From: Stappia sp. MMSF_3263
GTDB lineage: Bacteria > Pseudomonadota > Alphaproteobacteria > Rhizobiales > Stappiaceae
Direction: 5' to 3'
Length of the DNA: 64,000 nt
NCBI RefSeq assembly: GCF_030733745.1
Contig: NZ_JASHIK010000005.1
Coordinates: 62,001 to 126,000 of the forward strand
Shown here: positions 36,950-45,247 of the stretch, in pieces
How positions within the stretch are numbered: position 1 is the stretch's first letter
Layout: every line of letters begins with the position of its first letter
The notes under the pieces: model-generated
Databases searched by the model: none
Told to the model about the DNA's origin: nothing
The model's input: only the letters and a program-made list of their open reading frames with translations
Position numbers and translations under genes: made by a program

Positions 36950-38124
36950 GCCTTGCCGGGACGCGCGGCGACGCCGGCCTGTGGTCGTCCATCCTGCTGG
37001 TCGTTTCCGCGGGCGTTGCCTCCGCCATTCAGGTCGGCAAGGCACCGGCGGTGCTTTCCTCGATCCAGGCCGACCTCGGTCTTTCACTGGCGGCAGTCGC
37101 CTGGCTGATGTCGGCCTTTGCCGTGACAGGCGCGCTCGCCGGCCTGCCGGTCGGCTTTCTCGTCGACCGTCTTGGGGCGAAACGGATGGTGATCGGCGGG
37201 CTGCTGGCGCAGGCGGGGGGATCGCTGCTCGGGGCGCTTGCCGGCGGCGGCACGGCGCTGGTCGCGACGCGGTTCGTCGAGGGGGCGGGCTTTCTCGCGG
37301 TGATCGTCGCGGCGCCGGCCATGGTGGTGGCGATCGCTCCCGAACGGCTGCGGGACCGCGCGATGGCGCTTTGGGCGACCTTCATGCCGGCCGGGTTGAC
37401 GATTGCGCTGCTGTCGGGGGCGCTTGCCGGGCTGCTTGGCTGGCGCGGCCTTTGGGGCGCGAACGCGGTGCTGCTCCTGCTCACCGCAACCTGCCTTGGC
37501 GTCGGGCTTCGTCTGGCCAGGGCTCCCGCGAGGCAAGGGGAAACGCCGGCACACGCGATCGGATTGACGCTGCGCGCGTCCGGTCCATGGCTGCTTGCGG
37601 GCCTCTTCTGCGCCTTCTCGGCCGCCTTCTTCTGTGTCTTCACCTTTCTGCCGGCCTATCTCACGGCGCACTTCGGGATGGGTGCCGGGGCGGCGGGTGC
37701 CGCGAGCGCGCTGGCAGTGGCCGCAAGCGGTGTCGGCAACCTCGTTTGCGGCCGCCTGCTGAGCGGCGGCGCAGGACCGCGCCGGCTGCTTGTCCTGGGC
37801 TTTTGCGTGATGGCGGCAAGCGGTGCGATGATCTTCGCGCCCTTCATGCCTGTGCTGCCGGCTCTTGCGCTTGCGATGATTTTCGCCTTTGCCAGCGGGC
37901 TCGTTCCCGTCGTTCTCTTCGACGCCGCGCCTCGCGTGGCGCCAGAAGGCCAGGTCGGAGCGACCCTCGGCCTTGCCATGCAGGGCAACAATGTCGGGTT
38001 GCTGGCCAGTCCCGCCATCGGCGGCATGGTGGCCGAGACCTGGGGCTGGCCCTTTCTCGCGCTGCCGCTGCTGGCAATCGCGCTGGTGGCGCTGGGTATT
38101 GTCGCGCTGGCCAACCGGATCTGA
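36946..38124 (+). CDS. MFS transporter
   Basis: Major facilitator of 392 residues with about twelve helices. The loop 2-3 motif A is [16 protein letters not shown]; later [12 protein letters not shown]-type and helix 4 region [23 protein letters not shown] are seen (cyanate/CynX or drug-exporter-like). The GTG start overlaps the wrbA stop by four bases. Paired with a quinone reductase and a LysR regulator, export of an aromatic or quinone-like toxicant is a reasonable guess, but the substrate is not shown. Confidence 0.88.
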   Translation: MSLAGTRGDAGLWSSILLVVSAGVASAIQVGKAPAVLSSIQADLGLSLAAVAWLMSAFAVTGALAGLPVGFLVDRLGAKRMVIGGLLAQAGGSLLGALAGGGTALVATRFVEGAGFLAVIVAAPAMVVAIAPERLRDRAMALWATFMPAGLTIALLSGALAGLLGWRGLWGANAVLLLLTATCLGVGLRLARAPARQGETPAHAIGLTLRASGPWLLAGLFCAFSAAFFCVFTFLPAYLTAHFGMGAGAAGAASALAVAASGVGNLVCGRLLSGGAGPRRLLVLGFCVMAASGAMIFAPFMPVLPALALAMIFAFASGLVPVVLFDAAPRVAPEGQVGATLGLAMQGNNVGLLASPAIGGMVAETWGWPFLALPLLAIALVALGIVALANRI

Positions 38125-38270
38125 CGCCCGCGCCGCGGTTCCATGTTGCCCCCGGGCCTGCTATCGGTTGGCTCTTGCGCACCATCCGTCGCAATCGGCT
38201 GGTCCCTGCTCGCCAGGGCCCGGCCAGACCGGCAAGAGCCCGGCCGGCGGGACCCATTCAGGCGAAGGCC

Positions 38271-38687
38271 ATGCTGTCAGACGATTTGTCCCGATGCGTC
38301 GTTCTCAACATCGTCGTAGCCGCTCGCACGCTGTTGCGCCGCTATGATGCGAAGCTGAAGCCCTACGGCGTGACCGTCCAGCAATTCGCCCTGCTGGGCG
38401 CCTTGCGGGCCTATCCGTGCGCGCCGGTCGCGGTGCTGGCCGAGCGGATCGTGCTCGACCGTACCAGCCTGACCCGCAATCTCGACCTCATGGAGCGCAA
38501 GGGACTGGTGCGGCGGGTTGCAGCGGCGGGGAACCTCCGCCTGTGCGAGCTCACCGGGAAGGGCGAGGCCCTGCTGGAGGAACTCATTCCGCAATGGCAG
38601 GCGTCGAAAGCGGATCTTCTTCACGGGATCAGCGAGCGGGACGCCGACACGTTCTTCAAGGTGGTCCGGCATATCGCGCGCGATTGA
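38271..38687 (+). CDS. MarR-family regulator
   Basis: Winged-helix regulator, 138 residues: GVTVQQFALLGALRAYPC, then VAVLAERIVLDRTSLTRNLDLMERKGLVRRV with the wing AAGNLRLCELTGKGEALLE. It lies between the MFS exporter and the KAS II-like gene, all on the plus strand. The big palindrome just before the KAS gene is 77 bases after its stop, which suggests it may regulate that gene. Confidence 0.9.
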   Translation: MLSDDLSRCVVLNIVVAARTLLRRYDAKLKPYGVTVQQFALLGALRAYPCAPVAVLAERIVLDRTSLTRNLDLMERKGLVRRVAAAGNLRLCELTGKGEALLEELIPQWQASKADLLHGISERDADTFFKVVRHIARD

Positions 38688-38763
38688 CGCGTGGTCGGGG
38701 TTTCCGCTTCGGTGACCGGTGTGGGTGCCGCTGGCGCGGAACGGGTGAAGGGATTGAATCGGG

Positions 38764-38804
38764 CTCCTTATGTGTATATGCACAGTGCAGATACACATAA
38801 GGAG
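38764..38804 (+). promoter_or_regulatory. 41-bp near-perfect palindrome covering the KAS gene ribosome binding site
   Basis: Left arm CTCCTTATGTGTAT (38764-38777) and right arm ATACACATAAGGAG (38791-38804) are exact complements, and the core TGCAC-A-GTGCA shares the same centre (38784). Only one pair (A38778 / G38790) fails, giving 20-base arms with 19 pairs. The right end is AAGGAG, the Shine-Dalgarno of the next gene, five bases before its ATG. As DNA it can be a dimer or tetramer operator; as RNA it would hide the SD. Confidence 0.85.
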
Positions 38805-38809
38805 CGGAC

Positions 38810-40078
38810 ATGTCTGAACCCATCGTTGTCACCGGACTGGGCGCGGTATCGCCCCTGGGCGCCGGCGTTCCGGCCACCTGGGAGAGATTGATCGCCGGCA
38901 GGAGCGGCGTCGGTCAAAACACGCGTTTCGACACCGAAGGCTGGAAGTGCCGCATCGCAGGCCTCGTTCCGGGCCATGAGGACGATCCGGAGGGCTTCGA
39001 TCCCGAGGCGGCGATGGATCCGCGCGAATTGCGCCGCACCGACCTTTTCATCCACTACGCGATGGCGGCGGCGCGCGAGGCGCTCGACCAGGCGGGCTGG
39101 CAGCCGGAGGATCCGGACGCGCGGCTGCGCACGGCGACGGTCATCGGCACCGGTGTCGGCGGTGTGCCGGCGATCACGGCGGCGAACGAGACGATCCGCA
39201 CAGCCGGCGTGCGCCGCCTGTCACCCTTCGTGGTGCCGTCCTTCCTGCCGAACCTTGCCAGCGGCCAGGTCTCCATCCGCTTCGGCTTCCACGGTCCGTC
39301 CGGCGCGCCGGTCACGGCCTGCGCCGCTTCCGCCCAGGCGATTGGCGATGCCATGCGGATGATCCGCTGCGGGGAGGTCGATATCGCGCTGTGCGGCGGT
39401 GCCGAGGCTTGCGTCGATCCGGTTGCGATCGGCGGGTTCACGGCGGCGAAGGCATTGTCCCTCGGCTTCAACGATGCGCCACAGCGCGCCTCAAGGCCTT
39501 TCGATGCCGGCCATGACGGCTTCGTGCTCTCGGAAGGGGCGGCGATGCTGGTGATCGAGCGGGCGAGCCATGCCGAGCGGCGCGGCGCGGTTCCGCTGGC
39601 GGTCCTGTCCGGCTATGGCACCACCACGGATGCGCATCACGTCACCGCCGGCTGGCCGGACGGGCGCGAGGCGGCACGGGCGATGGAACTGGCGCTGGCG
39701 TCGGCGAGGCTCAATGCCTCGGCGATCGGCTACGTCAACGCGCATGCGACCTCGACACCGGTCGGCGATGCGGCGGAGCTCGCGGCGCTTGAACGGGTCT
39801 TCGGCCCTGGCGGCGGCGGGGTGCCCGTCAGTTCGACCAAGTCCGCGACCGGTCACATGCTGGGTGCCGCGGGTGCCATGGAGGCGGTCTTCTCGGTGCT
39901 TGCCCTCAAGGAGGGACGCCTCCCGGCCGGGCTCAACATCGAGGAGCCGATGGAAGGGGCCGGGCGGTTCGACCTGGTTCGCGGCACGGCGCGCACTGCC
40001 GCCCCCGAGCATGTGCTGTCCAATGCCTTCGGTTTCGGCGGGGTGAATGCTGCGTTGGTGTTCAGTCGTTTCACTTGA
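38810..40078 (+). CDS. 3-oxoacyl-ACP synthase, KAS II (FabF)-like
   Basis: Thiolase-fold condensing enzyme of 422 residues. The nucleophile is Cys171 in VTACAASAQAIGDAMR; the two histidines are in NAHATSTPVGDAAE and TKSATGHMLGAAGA, so the Cys-His-His triad is complete. The C-terminal NAFGFGGVNAALVF is normal. No acyl carrier protein, FabG or FabD gene is near, so it is not the housekeeping fabF of a fab cluster; a role in adjusting membrane fatty acids under the control of the MarR protein is possible. Translation may be gated by the hairpin over its SD. Confidence 0.92.
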   Translation: MSEPIVVTGLGAVSPLGAGVPATWERLIAGRSGVGQNTRFDTEGWKCRIAGLVPGHEDDPEGFDPEAAMDPRELRRTDLFIHYAMAAAREALDQAGWQPEDPDARLRTATVIGTGVGGVPAITAANETIRTAGVRRLSPFVVPSFLPNLASGQVSIRFGFHGPSGAPVTACAASAQAIGDAMRMIRCGEVDIALCGGAEACVDPVAIGGFTAAKALSLGFNDAPQRASRPFDAGHDGFVLSEGAAMLVIERASHAERRGAVPLAVLSGYGTTTDAHHVTAGWPDGREAARAMELALASARLNASAIGYVNAHATSTPVGDAAELAALERVFGPGGGGVPVSSTKSATGHMLGAAGAMEAVFSVLALKEGRLPAGLNIEEPMEGAGRFDLVRGTARTAAPEHVLSNAFGFGGVNAALVFSRFT

Positions 40079-40216
40079 GGTTCGCGGGAACGGGTACCGG
40101 CATCTTGCTGCCACCTTCGGGGGATAGGGCGAAACGGATGGTGCTGTCTTCCGCCGGTCTTCAGACGGATCGGCCGGGACCGGGACAAAGGGGCTTGGGC
40201 GTACAGGAGACCGACG

Positions 40217-40975
40217 ATGCCGTCATCTTCCCGCGACGCGATCCTCTATCGCATGGTCACCCGCGACCATGTCTGTCCGTTCGGCCTGAAGTCGCTCGAC
40301 TTGCTCAAACGCGAGGGGTTCTCGGTCGATGACCGCCCTTTGACGACGCGGTCGGAGACAGACGCCTTCATGGCCGAACACGATGTCGAGACCACGCCGC
40401 AGACATTTATCGGCGACATCCGGGTCGGCGGCTATGACGCGTTGCTGGAGTATTTCGGCCGGGATAGCGCCGAGGAGGGTACCGCCGTCGGCTATATGCC
40501 CGTCATCGCCGTTTTCGCGATGTCGGCGCTGATGGCGCTGGCGGCAAGCTGGGCCGCCTTCGGCACGTTGCTGACGGCACGCTGCGCCGAGTGGTTCGTC
40601 GCAATCGCCATGTGCATGCTGGCGATGCTCAAGCTGCGCGACGTCGAGGGCTTTTCCAACATGTTCCTCGGCTACGACCTTCTGGCACAGCGCTGGGTTC
40701 GCTACGCCTATCTCTATCCTTTTGGCGAGGCGCTGGCCGGCGTGCTCATGATTGCCGGCGCGGCCATCTGGCTGGCGGTTCCCGTTGCCTTCGTGATCGG
40801 CGGCATTGGCGCGGTTTCCGTGTTCAAGGCCGTCTATCTCGACCGGCGCGAGCTGACCTGCGCCTGTGTCGGCGGCGACAGCAAGGTGCCGCTCGGCTTC
40901 GTGTCGCTCACGGAAAACCTGATGATGGTCGCCATGGCCATCTGGATGGCGACGGGCCGTCAGATGGCGGGCTGA
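40217..40975 (+). CDS. glutaredoxin-like domain fused to MauE-like membrane domain
   Basis: Protein of 252 residues. Residues 1-85 are glutaredoxin-like: YRMVTRDHVCPFGLKSLDLLKREG, then ETTPQTFIGDIRVGGYDALLEYF (cis-proline TPQ). The active site is CPFG, a single-cysteine form. Residues 95-250 contain four to five membrane helices as in MauE/DoxX-like proteins, with a conserved CACVGG near residue 215 and FVSLTENLMM. Such fusions may pass electrons across the membrane, or reduce disulphides or metals. A Cys pair (CAC) in the membrane part could exchange with the Grx domain. No operon partner. Confidence 0.8.
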   Translation: MPSSSRDAILYRMVTRDHVCPFGLKSLDLLKREGFSVDDRPLTTRSETDAFMAEHDVETTPQTFIGDIRVGGYDALLEYFGRDSAEEGTAVGYMPVIAVFAMSALMALAASWAAFGTLLTARCAEWFVAIAMCMLAMLKLRDVEGFSNMFLGYDLLAQRWVRYAYLYPFGEALAGVLMIAGAAIWLAVPVAFVIGGIGAVSVFKAVYLDRRELTCACVGGDSKVPLGFVSLTENLMMVAMAIWMATGRQMAG

Positions 40976-41090
40976 TTGCCGGACCGGCGAGGGTGAGCGA
41001 TTTTTCTGCCCGCCATGTCACAGACGCGGTTTGCGGATCGTCATGTCCGTGACACGCACCTCAGTTCCTCACCCTCAAGGAGAATGATCC

Positions 41091-41523
41091 GTGACCATTG
41101 CAAACACGCAACCGACAGCCTTTGCTCTGTCCAATCCTGCCGGCCTTTATGATCCTTCCGCCAACGGCTATTCGCATCTGGCGGTTCTGGCCGCCGGTGC
41201 CAGGATCGTCTGCGTCGCCGGGCAGGGCGGGGAGACGGAGCAGGGCGAGCTTGTCGCCGACTTCCGCGCCCAGGTTCGCCAGGCCCTCGCCAATCTGCGC
41301 ATTGCGCTGGAGGCGGGGGGGGGGTGCGCGCACCGCCGACGTCTTCAAGCTGACGGTGCTCATCGTCGATCACACGATGGAGCGGCTCGTCATCTTCGGC
41401 GAGGAGCTGGCGCGTGCCTTTGGTCCCGGCATGAAGCCGGCCTGCACGCTCATTCCCGTTCCGTGCCTGGCGCTCGAGGGCATGCTGTTCGAGGTCGAGG
41501 CGCTGGCGGCCGTTTCCCCCTAA
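41091..41523 (+). pseudogene. RidA-family gene with frameshift at a ten-G tract
   Basis: The start MTIANTQPTAFALSNPAGLYDPS and the following NGYSHLAVLAAGARIVCVAGQGG are RidA-like in one frame up to LEAGGG. From the G-tract at 41315-41324 on, the RidA sequence continues in the next frame (RTADVFKLTVLIVDHT, then PACTLIPVPCLALEGMLFEVEALAAVSP). Nine Gs instead of ten would restore one frame of 143 codons. The intact relative at 49434 aligns across the break. Either a natural inactivating or slippage site, or a sequencing error in a homopolymer. Its stop overlaps the convergent cyclase stop. Confidence 0.85.
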
Positions 41524-42440
41524 ACGGCCGCAAGCCTGGCATGGGCACCGACCGGAAAGGTGCCCATGCCGGCGATCTTCGGCGGCACGGCGGAAAAGCG
41601 GAACCCCTCGACGGGAAGCGCGGCAAGACCCGTCAGGTGCTCGACGATCGGAATTCCCGCGCCGAGCAGCACCGTATGCACCGGCCGCGTGCCGCCGGCC
41701 GTGTCGTCGATGTTGAGGCTGTCGATGCCGACCAGAAGGGCACCCTGGTCGCGCAGGTAGAGCGCCGCCTTTTCCGTCAGGAACGGATGGCCCTCGAAAT
41801 AGCGCTCGCTGCCCCAGTTGCGGTCCCAGCCGGTGTGGACGAGAACCGCATGGCCGCGACACTCGACCGGCACGAAGTGATGCCAGTCGATGGCCCGTGT
41901 CGCCCCTCCCTCGACCCGCACGAGCACGGCCGGAAGGTCGGAGCAACGCTCCAGCGGCAGTGCGGCGAGGTCGTGCCCGTCGGCGTAGCGATGAAACGGC
42001 ACGTCGATATAGGTGCCTGTGTTGCCGACCATGTCGATGCGACCGATCTGAAACTCGGTGCCCGGGGCGTAGTGCTGGCGCGAGGCCTCCCGCGACAGGT
42101 GATCGCACACGAGCGGCGCCGGCAGGCCCTTGTAGGTGACCATGCCGGCCTCGATCACATGACTGAGGTCGACGAGCCTGTCCCTTTGTGCCGTCACGCG
42201 GCCCTCGTCGAGGGCGGATCCGGTGCCGCCCTTGCGCTTGTGCGCTTCCTCGATGATATGTTTGTTGAGGATGCGCGCCTCGCCGACCATCAGCAGACGC
42301 ATGTCGCGGATGATATAGGCGGCCAGTTCCTCGTCGCGGATGTCGTCGCCGTCGATGTCGAGGCGAAAGCCCTGTCCCTGGATGCCGCCGCCGTTTGAAA
42401 AGGCGATGTCGAAATCGAAGCAGACGCGCTTCTCGCTCAT
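41520..42440 (-). CDS. cyclase-family (kynurenine formamidase-like) hydrolase
   Basis: A 306-residue protein. Residues from about 90 onward form the cyclase domain: DLSHVIEAGMVTYKGLPAPLV, then GNTGTYIDVPFHRYADG. The formamidase motif HxGTHxDxPxH is altered to NTGTYIDVPFH, so two metal ligands are replaced; this variant occurs in a separate subgroup. Late features are VHTGWDRNW and GIDSLNIDDTAGG. The first 90 residues (VCFDFDIAFSNGGGIQGQGF) are an extra domain I do not recognise. The gene overlaps the upstream CGNR gene by four bases. Substrate unknown. Confidence 0.8.
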   Translation of the reverse strand: MSEKRVCFDFDIAFSNGGGIQGQGFRLDIDGDDIRDEELAAYIIRDMRLLMVGEARILNKHIIEEAHKRKGGTGSALDEGRVTAQRDRLVDLSHVIEAGMVTYKGLPAPLVCDHLSREASRQHYAPGTEFQIGRIDMVGNTGTYIDVPFHRYADGHDLAALPLERCSDLPAVLVRVEGGATRAIDWHHFVPVECRGHAVLVHTGWDRNWGSERYFEGHPFLTEKAALYLRDQGALLVGIDSLNIDDTAGGTRPVHTVLLGAGIPIVEHLTGLAALPVEGFRFSAVPPKIAGMGTFPVGAHARLAAV

Positions 42441-43015
42441 GTTGCATTCCCCCCGTTTTGTGCCGCCGCCTGTCTGGCGCGGAATTTCCTCACCTTCGCC
42501 CTGTTGCCGCAACCCTGCGCCGAGGAGCACCACAGCCGCTTTCCCGGACGCGATGTGTCGAGAAACATCATCCGGCATTCCGGACACTGCCTTAGCCGTT
42601 GCCGCAGGGGATCGACGAAGAGGGCGAGCGCGTCGGCGGCGAGAAGCGACAGCGCCGCGCGGACCGGCTCTCCGGCATGGTGGACGATCCGTCCGCCGAT
42701 CAGTTGCGGCCGGAGCGGCATGGCCGAGGCCGCGCGATTGACGAGGGCGAGGTCGGCGGCGGGAAGGTCTTCGCCGACGATCACCGCCAGCCCGCAACGA
42801 TGGATTGCCTCGCGCAAGGCCCGTGCCTCGTCAAGATCCTCCCGGTTCGCCGCATCGCTGGCCTGGGACGAGAGCCCGGCGGCGGCAAGCCACAAGTCGA
42901 GCGTGCCGGGATCGGGCAGGCGTTCGTTGCCTTTGCCACCCCGGTCACCGAGCGTGTCGACAAGGCAAAGCGCCGGGCTTCCGGCGATGAATTCGAAGGG
43001 CTGTTTGATGCTCAT
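42437..43015 (-). CDS. ABATE / CGNR zinc-finger protein
   Basis: Protein of 192 residues with an N-terminal ABATE (stress-induced transcription regulator) domain, EFIAGSPALCLVDTLG, and a C-terminal CGNR zinc finger, RQCPECRMMFLDTSRPG then LWCSSAQGCGNRAKVRKFRAR. Such proteins are predicted regulators in Actinobacteria and Proteobacteria. It overlaps the following cyclase gene by four bases, so it probably controls this two-gene unit. GTTTAACAGGT-type sequence upstream (43018-43036) could be a promoter part. Confidence 0.88.
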   Translation of the reverse strand: MSIKQPFEFIAGSPALCLVDTLGDRGGKGNERLPDPGTLDLWLAAAGLSSQASDAANREDLDEARALREAIHRCGLAVIVGEDLPAADLALVNRAASAMPLRPQLIGGRIVHHAGEPVRAALSLLAADALALFVDPLRQRLRQCPECRMMFLDTSRPGKRLWCSSAQGCGNRAKVRKFRARQAAAQNGGNAT

Positions 43016-43118
43016 GTAACCTGTTTAACAGGTGTCAATGAACACGGCAAGCCGCCCCCTCGCTGGCGGGGCGGAAGCGCGCATATCCTCAAACCGCAAG
43101 AGTGAGAAGGTTACGCAG

Positions 43119-43667
43119 ATGAATCGTTTCGTTGTCGTTTCCGGGTGTTCGGGCGGGGGTAAGTCGACGCTGGTCGCGGAACTGGCGCGGCGCGGATATG
43201 CAACGGTCGCTGAGCCCGGCCGGCGGATTGTCGCGCGGGAAAGCGCTTCGGGCGGCGCGGCGCTGCCATGGGTGGATCTTGCCGCTTTCGCCCGTGCCGC
43301 CATCGCGATGGCGCTGGACGACCGCACCGCCCTGATGGCGCGGGACGGGCCGGCGTCCGGCGCGGGTCCGGTCTTTTTCGATCGCGGGCTGGTGGATGCG
43401 GCGGCAGCGCTCGAGCAGGCCACAGGCGAGCCGGCCCTTGGCCAGCTCGCCGCGGCGCACCGCTACAACCCGCTGGTCTTCATGACGCCGCCCTGGCCGG
43501 AGATCTACACGCAGGATCCCGAGCGGCAGCACGGGTTTCAGGACGCGCTCGCCGAATACGAGCGCCTTGTCGCGGCCTATCCGGCGCAGGGCTACACGGT
43601 CGTGACGGTGCCGCGAACGTGTGTTGCGGTACGGGCCGATTTCGTGCTTGAGAGGCTGGGCCTTTGA
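43119..43667 (+). CDS. AAA-type P-loop ATP-binding protein (kinase-like)
   Basis: Protein of 182 residues with one P-loop: FVVVSGCSGGGKSTLVAELARRG. The region AEPGRRIVARE and the later FFDRGLVDAAAALE (Walker B-like with Asp-Arg) resemble AAA_28/zeta-like and nucleotide-kinase-related proteins. Length fits the family. AGAAGG is eight bases before ATG 43119; the frame runs upstream but without coding signs. Single gene divergent from the CGNR gene. Substrate is unknown. Confidence 0.75.
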   Translation: MNRFVVVSGCSGGGKSTLVAELARRGYATVAEPGRRIVARESASGGAALPWVDLAAFARAAIAMALDDRTALMARDGPASGAGPVFFDRGLVDAAAALEQATGEPALGQLAAAHRYNPLVFMTPPWPEIYTQDPERQHGFQDALAEYERLVAAYPAQGYTVVTVPRTCVAVRADFVLERLGL

Positions 43668-43771
43668 AGGACGGCCGCCGCTCCGTTCCGGCCACTTGTT
43701 CCTGGAAACGGGCGGTACGCGTTCATGCCGCGCTCTCGACCTGAAGGCCGATGCAACCTGGCAGGTCGCGC

Positions 43772-44173
43772 CTACGGGCTGCCGGAGCCTTCCGCCGCAT
43801 CGTGACTTGCGCGGGCCGCCTCCACGTCCGGCAGTCGCCGTGCGATCCAGCCTGTCAGCCCGTCCATTACCTCGATGAGTTCCGCGCCGACATCGGTAAG
43901 CGAATAGCTCACCTTCGGCGGAACCGTCGGCTCGACATGGCGTGCCAGCAGCCCGTCGCGCCGCAATGCCTTGAGATTGTGGGAAAGCACCCGTTCACTG
44001 ATGCCTTCGACGTTGTTGCGAAGTTCGAAGAAACGCAGGCTTCCGCCCCGCAAGCTCCACAGGATGAGAAGGCTCCAGCGTCCGGTGATGGTTTCGAACA
44101 CGGACCGCCCGGGGCATTCGGCATGGAGTGGGTCGTCCGATGCCCGGTGGATGTCGTCACGACTTACATTCAT
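43772..44173 (-). CDS. HxlR-family regulator
   Basis: Winged-helix protein, 133 residues: CPGRSVFETITGRWSLLILWSLRGGSLRFFELRN, then GISERVLSHNLKALRRDGLLARHVEPTVPPKVSYSLTDVG. These are typical HxlR (DUF24) features; members often sense electrophiles or quinones. The first cysteine lies near residue 20 (AECPG), in the usual sensor place. It is divergent from a FMN reductase gene, a common arrangement, so it likely controls it. Confidence 0.92.
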   Translation of the reverse strand: MNVSRDDIHRASDDPLHAECPGRSVFETITGRWSLLILWSLRGGSLRFFELRNNVEGISERVLSHNLKALRRDGLLARHVEPTVPPKVSYSLTDVGAELIEVMDGLTGWIARRLPDVEAARASHDAAEGSGSP

Positions 44174-44273
44174 GTCTGTTCCCGATTTTCATGTCCGTAC
44201 TTCTTTTCAGGAAGCGGCTTACATATTGTTAGCTCATGCAGAACGAAGACGCCAGCAACAGGGAGACAGCGAC

Positions 44274-44849
44274 ATGACCGGCAAGCTCAGGATCGCCGTT
44301 CTTTACGGCAGTGCCCGTGAGGGCCGCTTTTGCAACACGGTCGGCGACTGGCTGACGCCCCGGTTGTGGGAGATGTCGGCGTTCGAGGTCGACCTGATCG
44401 ACCCTCTCGAACTCGGCCTTCCAGCCCGTCTGGAAGCTGAGGAGAATGCAGCGGTGAAAGGCTATCTGCGCCGCATCGATGCCGCGGACGGGTTCATCGT
44501 CGTCACGCCGGAATACAATCACGGCTATACGGCTGACCTCAAATATCTGATCGACAACGCGCGCGCCGAGTGGAAGCGAAAGCCGGTCGGTTTCGTCTCC
44601 TATGGCGGGTCGGCGGGCGGCCTGCGCGCGGTGGAACAGCTCCGCCTGGTCTTTGCCGAGTTGCACGCCGTCGGCCTGCGCGATGGCGTCAGCTTTGCCA
44701 ACCCATGGAACGACCTCGACGCGGACGGCGCCCTTGCCTGCACGGATGCGTCGCAGAAGGCGCTGGAGCAGATGATGAGCGAGATGAACTGGTGGGCCGG
44801 CGCGCTCAAACGTGCCCGCGAGGCTGTGCCGGTCGCGATGGCCGGCTGA
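44274..44849 (+). CDS. NADPH-dependent FMN reductase
   Basis: Flavodoxin-fold oxidoreductase of 191 residues, ChrR/azoreductase-like. It has LYGSAREGRFCNTVG as FMN phosphate loop, IVVTPEYNHGYTADLKYLIDN and VGFVSYGGSAGGLRAVEQLR. These enzymes reduce FMN, quinones or chromate. GGGAGA precedes the ATG. It forms an operon with the ABM-type protein 27 bases downstream and is divergent from an HxlR regulator. Confidence 0.92.
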   Translation: MTGKLRIAVLYGSAREGRFCNTVGDWLTPRLWEMSAFEVDLIDPLELGLPARLEAEENAAVKGYLRRIDAADGFIVVTPEYNHGYTADLKYLIDNARAEWKRKPVGFVSYGGSAGGLRAVEQLRLVFAELHAVGLRDGVSFANPWNDLDADGALACTDASQKALEQMMSEMNWWAGALKRAREAVPVAMAG

Positions 44850-44876
44850 CGACTTTCAACGAGGAACAGGATCGAC

Positions 44877-45245
44877 ATGCCCGACAAGCAAGCGCGTACC
44901 GGCTCAGGCGAAACGCCAGGCCAGGAAGCCGGCGGCGCCTGGACGCTGGTCAACATCTTCCGTCCCCATGCCGGACGGACAGAGGAGTTCCTCGCCCTGC
45001 AACTGGCGGAGACGCGGGAGATGCGGGCCGAGGCGGCGCGCGCCGGTTGGCTTGGCAACGAGGTCTATATCGCCCGCGACGGTGGCGAGGTCGTCGTCGT
45101 CACCAGCTTCGCTAGCCGCGCCGCGCAAGAGGCCTTCGCGGCGAGCGAGAGTTTCGCCCGGCACCGGGCGCGGATCGCACCGCTGCTCGATGACGTCCGC
45201 TCCATGCCGGTGCGGTTTGTCGCGCGTCATGTCGGCGCGGGCTGA
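44877..45245 (+). CDS. antibiotic biosynthesis monooxygenase-domain protein
   Basis: Protein of 122 residues with an ABM-type ferredoxin-like fold: WTLVNIFRPHAGRTEEFLALQL, then GWLGNEVYIARDGGEVVVVTSFASRAAQEAF and late HRARIAPLL. It follows the FMN reductase gene closely. Reductase plus ABM monooxygenase pairs are known in quinol detoxification (YhhF/YgiN-like together with a quinone reductase), so a quinone redox cycle is plausible. It ends two bases before the convergent dehydrogenase stop. Confidence 0.78.
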   Translation: MPDKQARTGSGETPGQEAGGAWTLVNIFRPHAGRTEEFLALQLAETREMRAEAARAGWLGNEVYIARDGGEVVVVTSFASRAAQEAFAASESFARHRARIAPLLDDVRSMPVRFVARHVGAG

Positions 45246-45247
45246 GC

